From Symmachiella dynata (GTDB lineage: Bacteria; Planctomycetota; Planctomycetia; Planctomycetales; Planctomycetaceae): a stretch of DNA of 64,000 nt. The position numbers and the translations under genes are program-made. Shown here one piece after another: positions 46,786 through 56,525 of the stretch (positions within the stretch are counted from its first letter, which is position 1; the number at the start of each line of letters is the position of its first letter). The notes beneath the pieces are model-generated. The model was not told the DNA's origin. It did not search any database and saw only the letters and a list, made by a program, of their open reading frames with translations. The stretch covers positions 6,872,001 to 6,936,000 of the forward strand of contig NZ_CP036276.1 in assembly GCF_007747995.1 (NCBI RefSeq), in the 5' to 3' direction.

Positions 46786-48990
46786 ATGAAACGACTGATA
46801 CTACTGCTGGCATTGGGAGTGATCGGGTGCGGGCCTGCTGAGGTGACGGAAACCAACCCTGCAGAGGATGGTGATAGTCACCAGCGCATGCTCGCCACAC
46901 TGAAGGAAATTCAAGCCAGCAGCACAGACGACCAACCCTACCTGAATGATGGCCGGCAAGAGCAACTTGCCCAGCAGTTAGAGAGCTTACCGGCCAACGT
47001 ACCCCCGCAAGTGAAGTTGAAAACGCAACTGCAACTTTCTGAAGCCCAACTGCAGGCTGGAAATTCGCAGCAAGCCGTAGAGCAACTCTTAGAGGCTAAG
47101 AAATACTTGCTGGAAGTGGCGAGCGTTGTACCGAGGTCCGACCAAGTGCGGGACCTCTTGAACATGAAGCTAGCGGTCGCCTATTTGCGGCTGGCGGAAG
47201 ACCAGAACTGCGTGAATTGCCGCGATGCCGAATGCTGTATCTTCCCGATCCAAGGCAAAGGAGTGCATCGCAACAAGCAGCCTGCCCAGAATGCGGTGAA
47301 ATATTTGACTGCCTATCTGGAACGGAACAAAACCGATGCAACGGCGACTTGGCTGCTCAATGTGGCTTATATGACATTGGGCGAGTATCCCGAGAGTGTG
47401 CCCAAAAAATGGCTGTTATCCGACGGCCAGTTTGAACTAGACAGTGAATTCCCGAAGTTCAAAAACATCTCCCCGCAACTGGGTCTGAATACGTTCTCAC
47501 TCTGCGGTGGAATGATTGTTGACGATCTGAACGGGGACAACTGGCTGGATGTGGTCACGTCGTCGTGGGACACCTCAGGGCAGATGCGGTGCTGGTTGAA
47601 TAATGGGGACGGAACGTTTACCGATCATACGGAGGAGTCAGGACTGACCGGTCTGTTCGGCGGTTTGAACATGATACAGGCCGACTATGACAACGATGGC
47701 GACGTGGATATTCTTGTTCTCCGCGGAGCATGGCTCAGAGAGAGTGGCCGCCATCCCAACTCATTGTTGCAAAACGACGGCAACGGCCGGTTTCGCGATG
47801 TGACGTTCGAAGTCGGACTGGGCGATCATTTCTACCCAACACAGAGTGCTGCCTGGGCTGACTACGACAACGATGGTGATTTGGATCTGTACATCGCGAA
47901 CGAGATTGGCAGTTCAGAGCTCTTCAATAATGACGGACAAGGTCATTTCACCAACGGGACCATCATGGCCGGCGTTCCGGGGGGACGTTACCCGAAAGCT
48001 GTTGTGTGGGGCGACTACGACAATGACCGCTACCCAGATCTGTATCTTTCGAACTTAAAAGGGCCGAACCAACTTTATCACAACAACGGCGACGGGACTT
48101 TTACTGATGTCGCTGCTCAGGCAGGCGTCGTCGAACCCAACCGCAGCTTTCCCACCTGGTTTTGGGATTTTAACAACGACGGGGTGCTCGATATTTACGT
48201 CGGTGCCTATTGGGCCAAGATCGGTTATTTTGCAGCAGACTACCTGGGCCATGCTCACGCAGCTGCCACGGATCGACTCTATCAAGGCGATGGAAATGGC
48301 GGTTTTCGAGACGTCACTGAGGAAATGAACCTGGCGAAAGTCACGTTGCCGATGGGTTCAAATTTTGGCGACATCGATAACGATGGCTTTCTCGATTTCT
48401 ACCTGGGGACGGGATACCCAGACTATGCGGGTATCATGCCCAACCGAATGTTTCACAATCAAAATGGACTGCGTTTCAAGGAAGTCACCACAGCGGCCGG
48501 TTTGGGGCATTTGCAAAAAGGGCATGGCGTCGCCTTTGCGGACTACGACCACGATGGGGACCAGGACATCTTCATTGAATTGGGTGGCGCCTTTCGAGGG
48601 GACGCTTTCTCGGACGCCGTATTCCAGAACCCAGGATTTGGCAATCATTGGATCACCGTTCAACTCGTCGGCACAAAATCGAATCGAGCGGGAATCGGTG
48701 CACGAATTCGAGCCGAAGTGCAGGAAGACGGCAAGCTGCGGTCGATCTACAAATGGGTCAACAGCGGCGGAACCTTTGGAGGAAGCCCGCTGCGACAGCA
48801 TATCGGATTGGGCACCGCAAACCGCATTGAGCGACTAGAAGTCTACTGGCCCACCACCGACACGACACAGGTGTTCACCGATCTTGAGGTGGACCAGATG
48901 ATTAAAATCATCGAGGGCGAAGACAAATACCACCCGATCTCCGGTGTCCAGAATTCAAACAACGTGGTTGAAGTCGGTGCTGCCCACTAG
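46786..48990 (+). CDS. FG-GAP / ASPIC-UnbV repeat lipoprotein (CRTAC1-like)
   Basis: A 734-aa exported lipoprotein with lipobox GVIGC (Cys15). Residues 20-230 are helical, TPR-like. From about residue 225 come several FG-GAP/VCBS repeats with Ca-binding loops: DDLNGDNWLDVVTS, ADYDNDGDVDILVL, ADYDNDGDLDLYIAN, GDYDNDRYPDLYLSN, FNNDGVLDIYVG, GDIDNDGFLDFYLG, ADYDHDGDQDIFIE. The C-terminal ASPIC/UnbV domain has NRAGIGARI, GGTFGGSPLRQHIGLG and LEVYWPTTDT. Such proteins are surface adhesion or matrix proteins. Only a weak ribosome site is seen. It is convergent with a second FG-GAP protein, gap about 310 bp. Confidence 0.88.
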   Translation: MKRLILLLALGVIGCGPAEVTETNPAEDGDSHQRMLATLKEIQASSTDDQPYLNDGRQEQLAQQLESLPANVPPQVKLKTQLQLSEAQLQAGNSQQAVEQLLEAKKYLLEVASVVPRSDQVRDLLNMKLAVAYLRLAEDQNCVNCRDAECCIFPIQGKGVHRNKQPAQNAVKYLTAYLERNKTDATATWLLNVAYMTLGEYPESVPKKWLLSDGQFELDSEFPKFKNISPQLGLNTFSLCGGMIVDDLNGDNWLDVVTSSWDTSGQMRCWLNNGDGTFTDHTEESGLTGLFGGLNMIQADYDNDGDVDILVLRGAWLRESGRHPNSLLQNDGNGRFRDVTFEVGLGDHFYPTQSAAWADYDNDGDLDLYIANEIGSSELFNNDGQGHFTNGTIMAGVPGGRYPKAVVWGDYDNDRYPDLYLSNLKGPNQLYHNNGDGTFTDVAAQAGVVEPNRSFPTWFWDFNNDGVLDIYVGAYWAKIGYFAADYLGHAHAAATDRLYQGDGNGGFRDVTEEMNLAKVTLPMGSNFGDIDNDGFLDFYLGTGYPDYAGIMPNRMFHNQNGLRFKEVTTAAGLGHLQKGHGVAFADYDHDGDQDIFIELGGAFRGDAFSDAVFQNPGFGNHWITVQLVGTKSNRAGIGARIRAEVQEDGKLRSIYKWVNSGGTFGGSPLRQHIGLGTANRIERLEVYWPTTDTTQVFTDLEVDQMIKIIEGEDKYHPISGVQNSNNVVEVGAAH

Positions 48991-49301
48991 CGAATAAGCC
49001 TTTCGCGTCGGCAGTGTCTTCTGAGTGGAAAACACGCCTGCGGGTCGAACTAGAAACCGCATCAGATTCTGATTGATTGCCAGCTTCTCTCACGGATCGA
49101 AGCGGTAAGGCTTACACCATGGGGATGGGATTTCTCCCACGCTGCTGCCCCAACCAGGGCCACAAAGTCTGTGTGGCCAAGCGCATGCGCCGGCAACAAA
49201 GCTCCCAACGCCGGAAATAATGGCGTGGGAACTGTCGGCTGCCGGCTTTGGTCACATTCACCAATTCGCAAGGTAAAGCAGACGACTCGGCGGGACGTCT
49301 G
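48991..49301. other. Spacer between convergent FG-GAP genes
   Basis: About 310 bp without a gene. It contains a short inverted repeat near 49210-49235 and the hairpin listed at 49277-49303, close to the end of the minus-strand gene. Confidence 0.5.
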
Positions 49302-49303
49302 CT
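49277..49303 (-). terminator. Possible terminator of minus-strand FG-GAP gene
   Basis: Stem AGCAGACG / CGTCTGCT with an 11-nt loop. The hairpin touches the stop codon region of the minus-strand gene and is followed on that strand by TTTACCTT. A weak intrinsic terminator at best. Confidence 0.4.
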
Positions 49304-51737
49304 AGCTTTCCGAGTCCTCAGCAGCCTTCGCTTCCTTGATATCGGCTGACTCGATTCGGTGGTAGCGATTGGTTTCCGGGCTGGGGATTTTCACAACTGC
49401 GCCGTCGGGCCATTGGATCTCGATTTCCTCGACCTTGGTTTCAGCTCCCAGACCGAAGTGCACGACCGGTGCGTGTTGGGAAACAAACGAGTCGCCGGCG
49501 ACAATCGGGGCAACGTGCGTCTGGCTAGGCGTCTTGACTGTGACTTTGGCACCGAGTCCGGAACGCGATGTCCCCTCCAGGTTGACGCCGATCCAATTCC
49601 CATCCGAATCGTCCTTGTTCTCCAGAACATGGATCGACCAAGTCCGATTGACCGGCTCTCGGCTGCGGATCACGAGATCCATATGCCCATCGCCATTGAA
49701 GTCGTCGCTGATCACATTCCGCGAATCATGTTCGGAGGAAACACCCGCTAGAAAATCGATTCGCAGGAAGCCTTGGCCACCTTCATTCATGAGGAGCACA
49801 TTATGCTCGAATCCATTCCACGAAATCCCTTGATCCGAGAAATTCAGTTTGCGATTCATTTCAAAGAAGTCGCGCAATTTCGGATCCGTTTTCGACGACC
49901 CCGTATAGATGTCGTGACACCAAAACGACGTGCAGTAATCTTTCGCCGTTTTTTGACTATTGTGACCGTTGGCGACGAAAAGATCTCGATAGCCATCGTT
50001 GTTAAAGTCGAACGAAGTCGATCCCCAGGACCAGCCCGTTCGTGCGACCTGATCGTTAAACGTCGCCTGATTGAAGTCTTGCCCATCGGCAAGATACATG
50101 CGATTGCCATAGCCCATTTCGGGGCGATTCGATTGATAATCCTCGAACTCTTCTTGACCAAGCCCCATTTGATGCAACCGCTTGGCGGTCGTCGACGACA
50201 TGCCCGTCATGAAGAAATCCAGCTTGGAGTCCAAATTGTAATCACCAAAGCTGAGAGACATGCCAAAGGCATGCCGGTCGCTAAGTCTTTCGTCAGTGAT
50301 GTCCGAGAATTTCCCGGTTCCATCGTTCGTATACACGTCAATACCCGAGAAATCGCTGACAACGACCAGGTCCAGATCCGAATCGTGATCCACATCCGCC
50401 AATGAGGCAGAGTAGGTCCGGCGATTTCGCTTTTCGGTCAACCCACTCCACTCGGTGATATCCTCAAAGGCACCATCCCCGTCGTTGCGGAGCAAATAAG
50501 CGGGATGCCCATCGTTGGCATCAAAATAAGGGGTCGGCATCTGGCCGCCACTGTAGGGTTGCCGGTATTGGCCAATCCAAACATCCAGATCACCGTCGGC
50601 ATCGATGTCACCGGCTGTGAGGACTGTTGGCTCACGAATATCCTTGGCCGAGAAAATCGGCTTTGCACGTGCTGTAAACCGTCCATTCTCGTCGGCAGGG
50701 TACAGAAAAACGATGCCATTGCTGCCTGCACCCAGAAAATCTGCTCGTCCGTCTCCCGTGAAATCGGCCATGACTCCCGAAAAGCCCAGCCCAGGCGGTG
50801 GGGGGACTTCGAAGAGTGAATCTTGCTCGAATTGGAAGTCTCCCCGATTCCAATAGAGTGCATTTTCTACGGGCGAAATCAGCTCCGACAAACCATCACC
50901 ATCAATATCGTTCGCGATCAACAGCAGCCGAGCTTTCGTGTTGACCTTCATAGTCGCAGCTTCCTCAAAAATCGGAGCAGCTTGGCGTTTGAGGATTTTG
51001 ACATCGGTGGCTTCGATGCTGCGAGCCTCGGGTCGACTGGCGGGTGTTGAAAGCGGCTTCCAATGCACCACCAGCTTTCCTCGAACGTTATAAAAAGCCT
51101 GCTCTGAATCATTGGCAAGATCCAAGACAAACGATACGTCAGAGCGTGGCGACTCTTCACTGGGTTCGAAGCGACTATGATGCCATTCGGACTGGACGAT
51201 CCGTAAACCGGAGTCTTTCCATTCACTGAGCCACTTCTTCCACTGAGCGGGATCGAACGTTTGCGTGCCGTTATCACAGAGAAACGCGTCAATCCCGTGA
51301 TCATGACGGGTCGGCTCACCCGGCATCCCGAGCGTCAAATCTTCGAATGTGAAGTCCGCCAGTTCGTTCATTTGGTCTTTGCTGGAACGCATCTTGTCCC
51401 ACAAGCCGATAAAGGGCTCTTCGTACTTTTGAGCCGTAACTTCATCGGACCAAACGGTCTGATCCAACTCCTCGCGTTTCGCGACGATCTGACGAATGAC
51501 ACCTTCATCCACCTCAACTTTGCCCTCAACAACTTCGTCGGTGGGGGCTTCTTTCGTGACTCCTGCACCAGTCAAGACTTCGTCGATGACGACTTGGTCT
51601 TTCTGAGCCGCTCTCTCTTTTCCATCCTGAGGTTTGTTGACTTCGTTTTCGCGACTGTTGAAAAAGTACACGACGGAAATCGCAATCAGCAGCAGCACGA
51701 CTCCCGTGCCGACCGCTTTCGGTGCCTGACCTGCCAT
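49302..51737 (-). CDS. Membrane-anchored FG-GAP / ASPIC-UnbV repeat protein
   Basis: An 811-aa protein with an N-terminal membrane anchor (about residues 8-26, VGTGVVLLLIAISVVYFF), then a charged linker, a helical region to about residue 270, and FG-GAP repeats: IANDIDGDGLSELISP, ADFTGDGRADFLGAG, GDIDADGDLDVWIG, ADVDHDSDLDLVVV, GDYNLDSKLDFFMTG, FDFNNDGYRDLFVAN, DDFNGDGHMDLVIRS. It ends in an ASPIC/UnbV domain (SGLGAKVTVKTPS, VVHFGLGAETKVEEIEIQWPDG). The start at 51737 has GGTGAGAG upstream. Related in architecture to the convergent neighbour, but anchored differently. Probably outward-facing, binding Ca2+. Confidence 0.86.
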   Translation of the reverse strand: MAGQAPKAVGTGVVLLLIAISVVYFFNSRENEVNKPQDGKERAAQKDQVVIDEVLTGAGVTKEAPTDEVVEGKVEVDEGVIRQIVAKREELDQTVWSDEVTAQKYEEPFIGLWDKMRSSKDQMNELADFTFEDLTLGMPGEPTRHDHGIDAFLCDNGTQTFDPAQWKKWLSEWKDSGLRIVQSEWHHSRFEPSEESPRSDVSFVLDLANDSEQAFYNVRGKLVVHWKPLSTPASRPEARSIEATDVKILKRQAAPIFEEAATMKVNTKARLLLIANDIDGDGLSELISPVENALYWNRGDFQFEQDSLFEVPPPPGLGFSGVMADFTGDGRADFLGAGSNGIVFLYPADENGRFTARAKPIFSAKDIREPTVLTAGDIDADGDLDVWIGQYRQPYSGGQMPTPYFDANDGHPAYLLRNDGDGAFEDITEWSGLTEKRNRRTYSASLADVDHDSDLDLVVVSDFSGIDVYTNDGTGKFSDITDERLSDRHAFGMSLSFGDYNLDSKLDFFMTGMSSTTAKRLHQMGLGQEEFEDYQSNRPEMGYGNRMYLADGQDFNQATFNDQVARTGWSWGSTSFDFNNDGYRDLFVANGHNSQKTAKDYCTSFWCHDIYTGSSKTDPKLRDFFEMNRKLNFSDQGISWNGFEHNVLLMNEGGQGFLRIDFLAGVSSEHDSRNVISDDFNGDGHMDLVIRSREPVNRTWSIHVLENKDDSDGNWIGVNLEGTSRSGLGAKVTVKTPSQTHVAPIVAGDSFVSQHAPVVHFGLGAETKVEEIEIQWPDGAVVKIPSPETNRYHRIESADIKEAKAAEDSES

Positions 51738-51972
51738 AACTCTCACCTTTCGCGTTATTTTTCCGCTCATCTAGGTAGTTCGGAAAAACTGGAAAAATTG
51801 AACGGATCTATAGATATGATTCTAGAAGCAAAGCTCATTCTATAGGGGATCAGTCGCTAGTTCAAACGATGTCAGCTCGTTCGGACGACGGGAGGCGAGA
51901 TAAAAACCTGCCAGCAATGTGTCTACGACACACGACTAGAGATCGTTGGAATCGATCAACCGGCTGAATTCT

Positions 51973-52944
51973 CTACGGCTGGACAGCGCGGATGATCTGC
52001 GGCCAATTATGACCGTCGCTGCGTTGCCGCACCTCAAACGACGACGGCAGGTCGCCTGCATTCGCAGACAACGGACGCTGGCATCTGTCGGAGATTTCTT
52101 GCAACAGTGATCCCGGAGCAGCGCAAAATTGTTCATAGGACACGTGCACAACACGCTCCTGAGGAATCGCTGCGGCGCCGCGTTGAATCGCAGCATTGGT
52201 CGCCAGAACTTGCCATGCGGTTTGCTGCGGCGGAGCGAGCGACAAAACCTGTTCGTAACCGGGTGGTTTGAATGAATACCACGCCGTATCCGAACCGGAA
52301 AATTCTCGCCGGGCGGCGAGTAGTGACTGCGCGTTGTCCGCAACATCCCGCTGGACAATCACAAAATAACTATTGGCAAACAGATGCGCGAGATAGGGGA
52401 TGTGCCAATTCAGAATCATCCCCTTGAGCACCAACGGCTTTGCGAAGGCCGTTTGCAAAGCCCGTAGTTCGCGGATAAACGTTTGCCCATCGGACGACGC
52501 CAGTTCAGCGTCGCTGAGTTGTTGCGTCTCACCGAACTGAAAAAACCGCCGCCAGAAGTACCAGAACTCGTGCGGGGACAGAGCGCCCCGCGTTTTGCCG
52601 AGTTGCGATTCAAACGCTGCTCCGACTGCACCGCCAATTTCATCACGGAAATCGCAGTCGTACAACATTTTTTGCAATTGCGCCCCGAGATACGGCGCAT
52701 AATAAAACCGAGAAAGGAAATTCGACGGATAGGCAAACAGGCCCGACTGTGCCAAATATTGGTAAACCAACGTCGTGCCGCTGCGGGCGCATCCCATGAC
52801 GTACACGATCGGCTCATCACACAGTGGCAGCTCAGTGATTTCACGCTGTTCGACTGGCCCCAGGCGCGCCTCGAAAAACTTCAGCAGTGTTTCTAATTCT
52901 TCAGTCCGTTGGTATTCCGGAACCCGCTGGTCATGCGACGGCAT
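51973..52944 (-). CDS. Sulfotransferase family protein
   Basis: A 323-aa protein with the PAPS-binding P-loop GCARSGTTLV at residues 51-60, as in bacterial carbohydrate and small-molecule sulfotransferases, and a later helical region with VLKGMILNWHIPYLAHLF and VIVQRDVADNAQSLL (the 3'-phosphate-binding part). GGAGGTG lies just before the ATG at 52944. Its first codons overlap the end of the upstream PLP-fold gene by 14 nt, so the pair is translationally coupled. In the glycan-export locus it may sulfate a sugar, but transfer to another acceptor is possible. Confidence 0.8.
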   Translation of the reverse strand: MPSHDQRVPEYQRTEELETLLKFFEARLGPVEQREITELPLCDEPIVYVMGCARSGTTLVYQYLAQSGLFAYPSNFLSRFYYAPYLGAQLQKMLYDCDFRDEIGGAVGAAFESQLGKTRGALSPHEFWYFWRRFFQFGETQQLSDAELASSDGQTFIRELRALQTAFAKPLVLKGMILNWHIPYLAHLFANSYFVIVQRDVADNAQSLLAARREFSGSDTAWYSFKPPGYEQVLSLAPPQQTAWQVLATNAAIQRGAAAIPQERVVHVSYEQFCAAPGSLLQEISDRCQRPLSANAGDLPSSFEVRQRSDGHNWPQIIRAVQP

Positions 52945-53911
52945 CGAGCACCTCCAGGATACGGTCCATCTCCGCGCGGCCCAGTCGTTGGTCAATCGGC
53001 AACGGTAACAAAGCGCGGCTCAATTCCCGTTCCCAGTCAAACACGTCGCCCTCGCGGGACACGCATTCGGCCCACAATTGCGGCGCAAAGATTTGCTGAT
53101 CCCACAACTGTTGATGTAAAATTGGCGGCTGCGGCAGAAAAGGGTAACAGAAGGGAACCGCGTCGGCATCGAGATGTAAGAGACTCGCCTGCAATTGGTT
53201 GCGCGAGGCCAATTCGCCGTGCAAGTATTGATAGTTCTCGCGGCGAATCCTTGCTGCGCGGGTGTAATCGACGCCGCCGAGGATCGATTCGCTCAGTCGA
53301 GACATCTGCGTGATCGCTTCGCCATTGCGACGTTCATTCTCGCGAAAAATCTCATGCCCGGCGGAGATTTCTCCCTGTTCGCGCAGGATCAAATGTTCGA
53401 ACCGATAGTTCGCATTCCGCTGCCAGGTGTCGGGTGAGGGCAGGGCGGCATCGTCGGGGCCGTATAAATAACCGCCATCGGGAACGCCAAAAAACTTGCG
53501 GGCGGAATTGAAGTAGAATGCTTTGGGGGCGGCGGGGGTGTGAAAAAATGCCTGCGTATTATCGACCCACAAAAACTCCGCCCAACGGTCTGCAAGAGCG
53601 GCGACTTGCTTGTTCTGCAGACCAAAGTAGTTGATCACGACAATCCGCTCGCCATGGCCCAACTCAATCTCAGGTGAGACCGACAAGTCCGGCTCCAAAC
53701 CATAATATTTGACGGGAATGTCCGCAGCCCGAAATGGCTCCAGCAGGGCGTCGCAACAATAAAACGGAACCCAGACCGCCGTCGGTTTTTCCACATTCAA
53801 CAAACAGCCAACACAACTGCGCCCACTATTCAGGGCCAACCGCGCATGCGGATGTAACGGCTCACCACTAGCGGTCGGCTCCCATTCAAAATATCCGCCG
53901 ACTGCATTCAT
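52931..53911 (-). CDS. PLP-dependent aminotransferase-fold protein (DegT-related)
   Basis: A 326-aa protein of fold-type I PLP enzymes, shorter than normal DegT/DnrJ proteins (about 370-400). The start carries a Gly/aromatic-rich segment (GGYFEWEP, LALNSGRSC), then VPFYCCDALLEPF, INYFGLQNK, the aspartate of VDNTQAFFH that holds the pyridine ring, and the Schiff-base lysine in FNSARKFFGVPDGGYLYG. It may aminate a keto sugar, or be an assembly protein of that fold. The gene is followed with 14-nt overlap by the sulfotransferase gene. Confidence 0.75.
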   Translation of the reverse strand: MNAVGGYFEWEPTASGEPLHPHARLALNSGRSCVGCLLNVEKPTAVWVPFYCCDALLEPFRAADIPVKYYGLEPDLSVSPEIELGHGERIVVINYFGLQNKQVAALADRWAEFLWVDNTQAFFHTPAAPKAFYFNSARKFFGVPDGGYLYGPDDAALPSPDTWQRNANYRFEHLILREQGEISAGHEIFRENERRNGEAITQMSRLSESILGGVDYTRAARIRRENYQYLHGELASRNQLQASLLHLDADAVPFCYPFLPQPPILHQQLWDQQIFAPQLWAECVSREGDVFDWERELSRALLPLPIDQRLGRAEMDRILEVLDAVA

Positions 53912-53965
53912 ACCTAAAGGTGTCCGCCAAGAAGCGCTACAAGTTGGGGGCCAACAAATCGGTCG

Positions 53966-54107
53966 GGTGCGTCGTGACGCACCTTTCGATGTCGTAAGAA
54001 TCGCTTTGCCAATGTTTTGACGCTCATCGAAAAATCGTTGTTTACATCACTCATTTTCATGGGAGACATTTTTCGTCCTGTGCGAGAAAGGTGCGTCGCG
54101 ACGCACC
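53966..54107. repeat. Pair of GGTGCGTCGCGACGCACC palindromes
   Basis: Copies at 53966-53983 (one mismatch in the centre) and 54090-54107 (perfect), the latter just after the stop of the Wzt-like gene. In the window this 18-nt palindrome occurs only at these two and at 26498 and 26740. Confidence 0.75.
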
Positions 54108-54114
54108 GTACATC

Positions 54115-55311
54115 TTAGGCGCAGCGGACGCGTGTTTCGTGGATCACCGATGCCCACTCGACATGGTCGCCGCCAAATTGAAACTCCAAGGATCCCGCTT
54201 TGCGCGTCAGACGTTCCATCCGTTCGACGGTGACGACGGCGAACATCAGGCAATACTTCCCCGGGGTTAATTTCAAATTCCCAAGATCCATTCGTACGCC
54301 TCGCTGGGTTTCCGTAAATCGCAATTGTTCGCGTTGCTGCGGTTTGATGGCCAGAATCGGATGACCGGAAAAATCTTCGATCGTGATCCGCAGTTCCACC
54401 TCCGGCAGGCCCGGTTCTAAGTCGAGGTCCAATTCCACGGACAACTCATCGTCGCCGGTGATCACCGCTTGTTGGTTGTCGAGAACCTCGGCGTCGTTGA
54501 TCCACAGTTTCTCGTTGTGAATTCTGGCAGCGGTATTCCCGAACACTTTCAACTGTGTCTCGCATTGCGTGTAATACGCCTGTAGCCCTTGCGACAAATC
54601 GTGGCTGTTGCAAATGATCTGCCCTTCGGAAAACACAGCCACGCGCGTGCAAAACCGCGTCACGAATTGCATGGAATGCGAAACGAACACGACTGCGGCG
54701 TCCTCGAGCAGTTCCTGAATAAGATTCAGACACTTCAATCGAAAACCCAGGTCACCCACAGCCAGCACTTCGTCCAGAAGCAATATATCGGGCCGAATCA
54801 TGATCGCCGCCACGGCAAATCCCAATCGGACCTGCATGCCGGAACTGTAGTTGCCGACCGGTGAGTCGATGAACTGCCCAATTTCAGCGAACTCGACGAT
54901 CTCGTCGAACCGTTCGTGGATTTGTTTTTTGCTCAGTCCCAGGATCGAGCCGTTGACGAACACGTTTTCCCGTCCGGTGAGGATCGGATCGAATCCCGCT
55001 CCCAGCGCGATCAACCCACCGACGCGGCCCCGCAGCATGATTTTTCCAGCGTCGGGTTTGATCAATCCGTTGAGCATTTTGAGCAGCGTGGTTTTCCCGG
55101 CGCCGTTGCGGCCGATCAGCCCCAGGCATTCGCCGCGACGGAGATCGAAACTCACGTCATCCACAGCCCAAAATTCCTCCGACCGCAAAATGCCCGGCGG
55201 CGTTCCGAGGATGTCGCCGGCGAGATCCGTCAGTCCATACCACAGCGATTTTTTCAAATCCCGGCAAAACTTTTTGCCGACATGATCGCAACGTAATAAT
55301 ATTTCCGACAT
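54115..55311 (-). CDS. wzt: ABC transporter ATP-binding protein for glycan export (Wzt-like)
   Basis: A 398-aa ATPase that, with its permease, exports lipid-linked polysaccharide. Walker A GRNGAGKT at 67-74, signature YSSGMQVRLGFAVA, Walker B ILLLDEVLAVGD and SHSMQFVTRFC (switch histidine). Residues from about 245 on form a separate C-terminal domain (EVLDNQQAVITGDDELSVELDL, EVELRITIEDFSGHPILAI) resembling the carbohydrate-binding domain of Wzt. That domain selects finished glycans. The ATG has a GAGG ribosome site, and the upstream permease gene ends 12 bp before it. Confidence 0.9.
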   Translation of the reverse strand: MSEILLRCDHVGKKFCRDLKKSLWYGLTDLAGDILGTPPGILRSEEFWAVDDVSFDLRRGECLGLIGRNGAGKTTLLKMLNGLIKPDAGKIMLRGRVGGLIALGAGFDPILTGRENVFVNGSILGLSKKQIHERFDEIVEFAEIGQFIDSPVGNYSSGMQVRLGFAVAAIMIRPDILLLDEVLAVGDLGFRLKCLNLIQELLEDAAVVFVSHSMQFVTRFCTRVAVFSEGQIICNSHDLSQGLQAYYTQCETQLKVFGNTAARIHNEKLWINDAEVLDNQQAVITGDDELSVELDLDLEPGLPEVELRITIEDFSGHPILAIKPQQREQLRFTETQRGVRMDLGNLKLTPGKYCLMFAVVTVERMERLTRKAGSLEFQFGGDHVEWASVIHETRVRCA

Positions 55312-55323
55312 GGCGATCGAGCC

Positions 55324-56232
55324 TCACATGCCTTTCCGGGCAATGATGTGTGGCCGCGCCACGTGCAAGAGAATCAACCCGACTGAAAGCATACCTGCGG
55401 CGAATATCACCATGACGGCAGCGGGCAACAGCGGTTGTGCGTCCCCGCCAAACAACAGTTCTCGGCAGAGGTTCAACAGCGGCGTCAATGGGTTCCACTG
55501 CATCAGCGCGCCAAGCCACCCGGTCTCACGCACAGGATAGATCACCGGCGACAAATACATCAGCCCCATAAACACAATGTGTGTCATGCGGCCGATATCC
55601 CCGTACAAGGCAGCCAACGGCGCCAAAAAACACCCCGCCGCCGCACCCGTCAAAACCAACCCCGCCACCGCGAGTGGAAACAACATCACTGTTGCCGGAA
55701 GCCGATACTGATAGAGCAGGAACAGGCAGCTCAGCGGGATTCCTGCCAACAAAAACTGGAAGGCAACATTCGCCAGATTCCGCGCAATGAATGCCTCGAT
55801 GGGCACATTGAGTTTCTTGAGAATGTCACTGGAGTAGACATCGACAGTCGCATCAAAACCGGCGCGTAACAAACCCCACAGGATCGTGCCGGAGAGCACG
55901 AACAACGGATACGGGATTTCGGTCTCGATCGAAACCACCGCCTGCGACCGCAAAAACACCCACATCGCCGCTGTCATGATCGGACCGCTGAACAACCAGG
56001 CGTATCCCATAAAACTGCGGCGGACTTGTGATTTCAGGTCGCGGGTGAACAAAATCCACGCCAACTCGCGCGTCGACCAAAAGTTGCTCAATGATTGCCG
56101 AAGCAACAATAACGGATGGGACCGCGCGCCGCTGGGAGCATAGACCAACCAATCCCCGGAGCGCGGGCTGTGTAGCACGTCCGACTCGATGGCAGCGATC
56201 TTTCGGGGGTCAACGGTTTCGACGGACGACAC
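55324..56232 (-). CDS. wzm: ABC transporter permease for glycan export (Wzm-like)
   Basis: A 302-aa ABC-2 permease with about six membrane spans after a soluble N-terminal part. Landmarks of the polysaccharide-export class are FTRDLKSQVRRSFMGYAWLFSGPIMTAAMWVF, the GTILWGLLRAGFDATVDVY region, and MGLMYLSPVIYPV near the C-terminus, followed by WNPLTPLLNLCREL. It pairs with the Wzt-like ATPase 12 bp downstream. Start is GTG with GGAG about 8 nt upstream. Divergent from the aminotransferase/GT2/WbqC genes. Confidence 0.9.
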   Translation of the reverse strand: MSSVETVDPRKIAAIESDVLHSPRSGDWLVYAPSGARSHPLLLLRQSLSNFWSTRELAWILFTRDLKSQVRRSFMGYAWLFSGPIMTAAMWVFLRSQAVVSIETEIPYPLFVLSGTILWGLLRAGFDATVDVYSSDILKKLNVPIEAFIARNLANVAFQFLLAGIPLSCLFLLYQYRLPATVMLFPLAVAGLVLTGAAAGCFLAPLAALYGDIGRMTHIVFMGLMYLSPVIYPVRETGWLGALMQWNPLTPLLNLCRELLFGGDAQPLLPAAVMVIFAAGMLSVGLILLHVARPHIIARKGM

Positions 56233-56525
56233 CTACTGCTCCAGTTCCTTCTGTAATTCCCATAGCGGTCGTTGAATTGCCGGATTCACCGTTGGGGGCG
56301 TTCAACTCTCCACGGATTTTCGCCACAACGACAATTCAAGATGACGAAAACCGAAGCGGTCTCTTATGGCAATTGCCAAATCGTGTCAAGCTGTCCCGCG
56401 ACGATGACCTGTTTTGAGATAGGCCGACAGGGACGACCGCGTCTCGCCAAGCTCGTATGGCCAACATTTGCCCGATGCGGTACAAGACCGCTTGCGAAAC
56501 GCGATTTGAGATTTGGAGACGATCC

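Noticed and set aside
49062-49271. Small frame between the two FG-GAP genes
   Set aside because: No ribosome site and no protein-like composition; spacer with inverted repeats.
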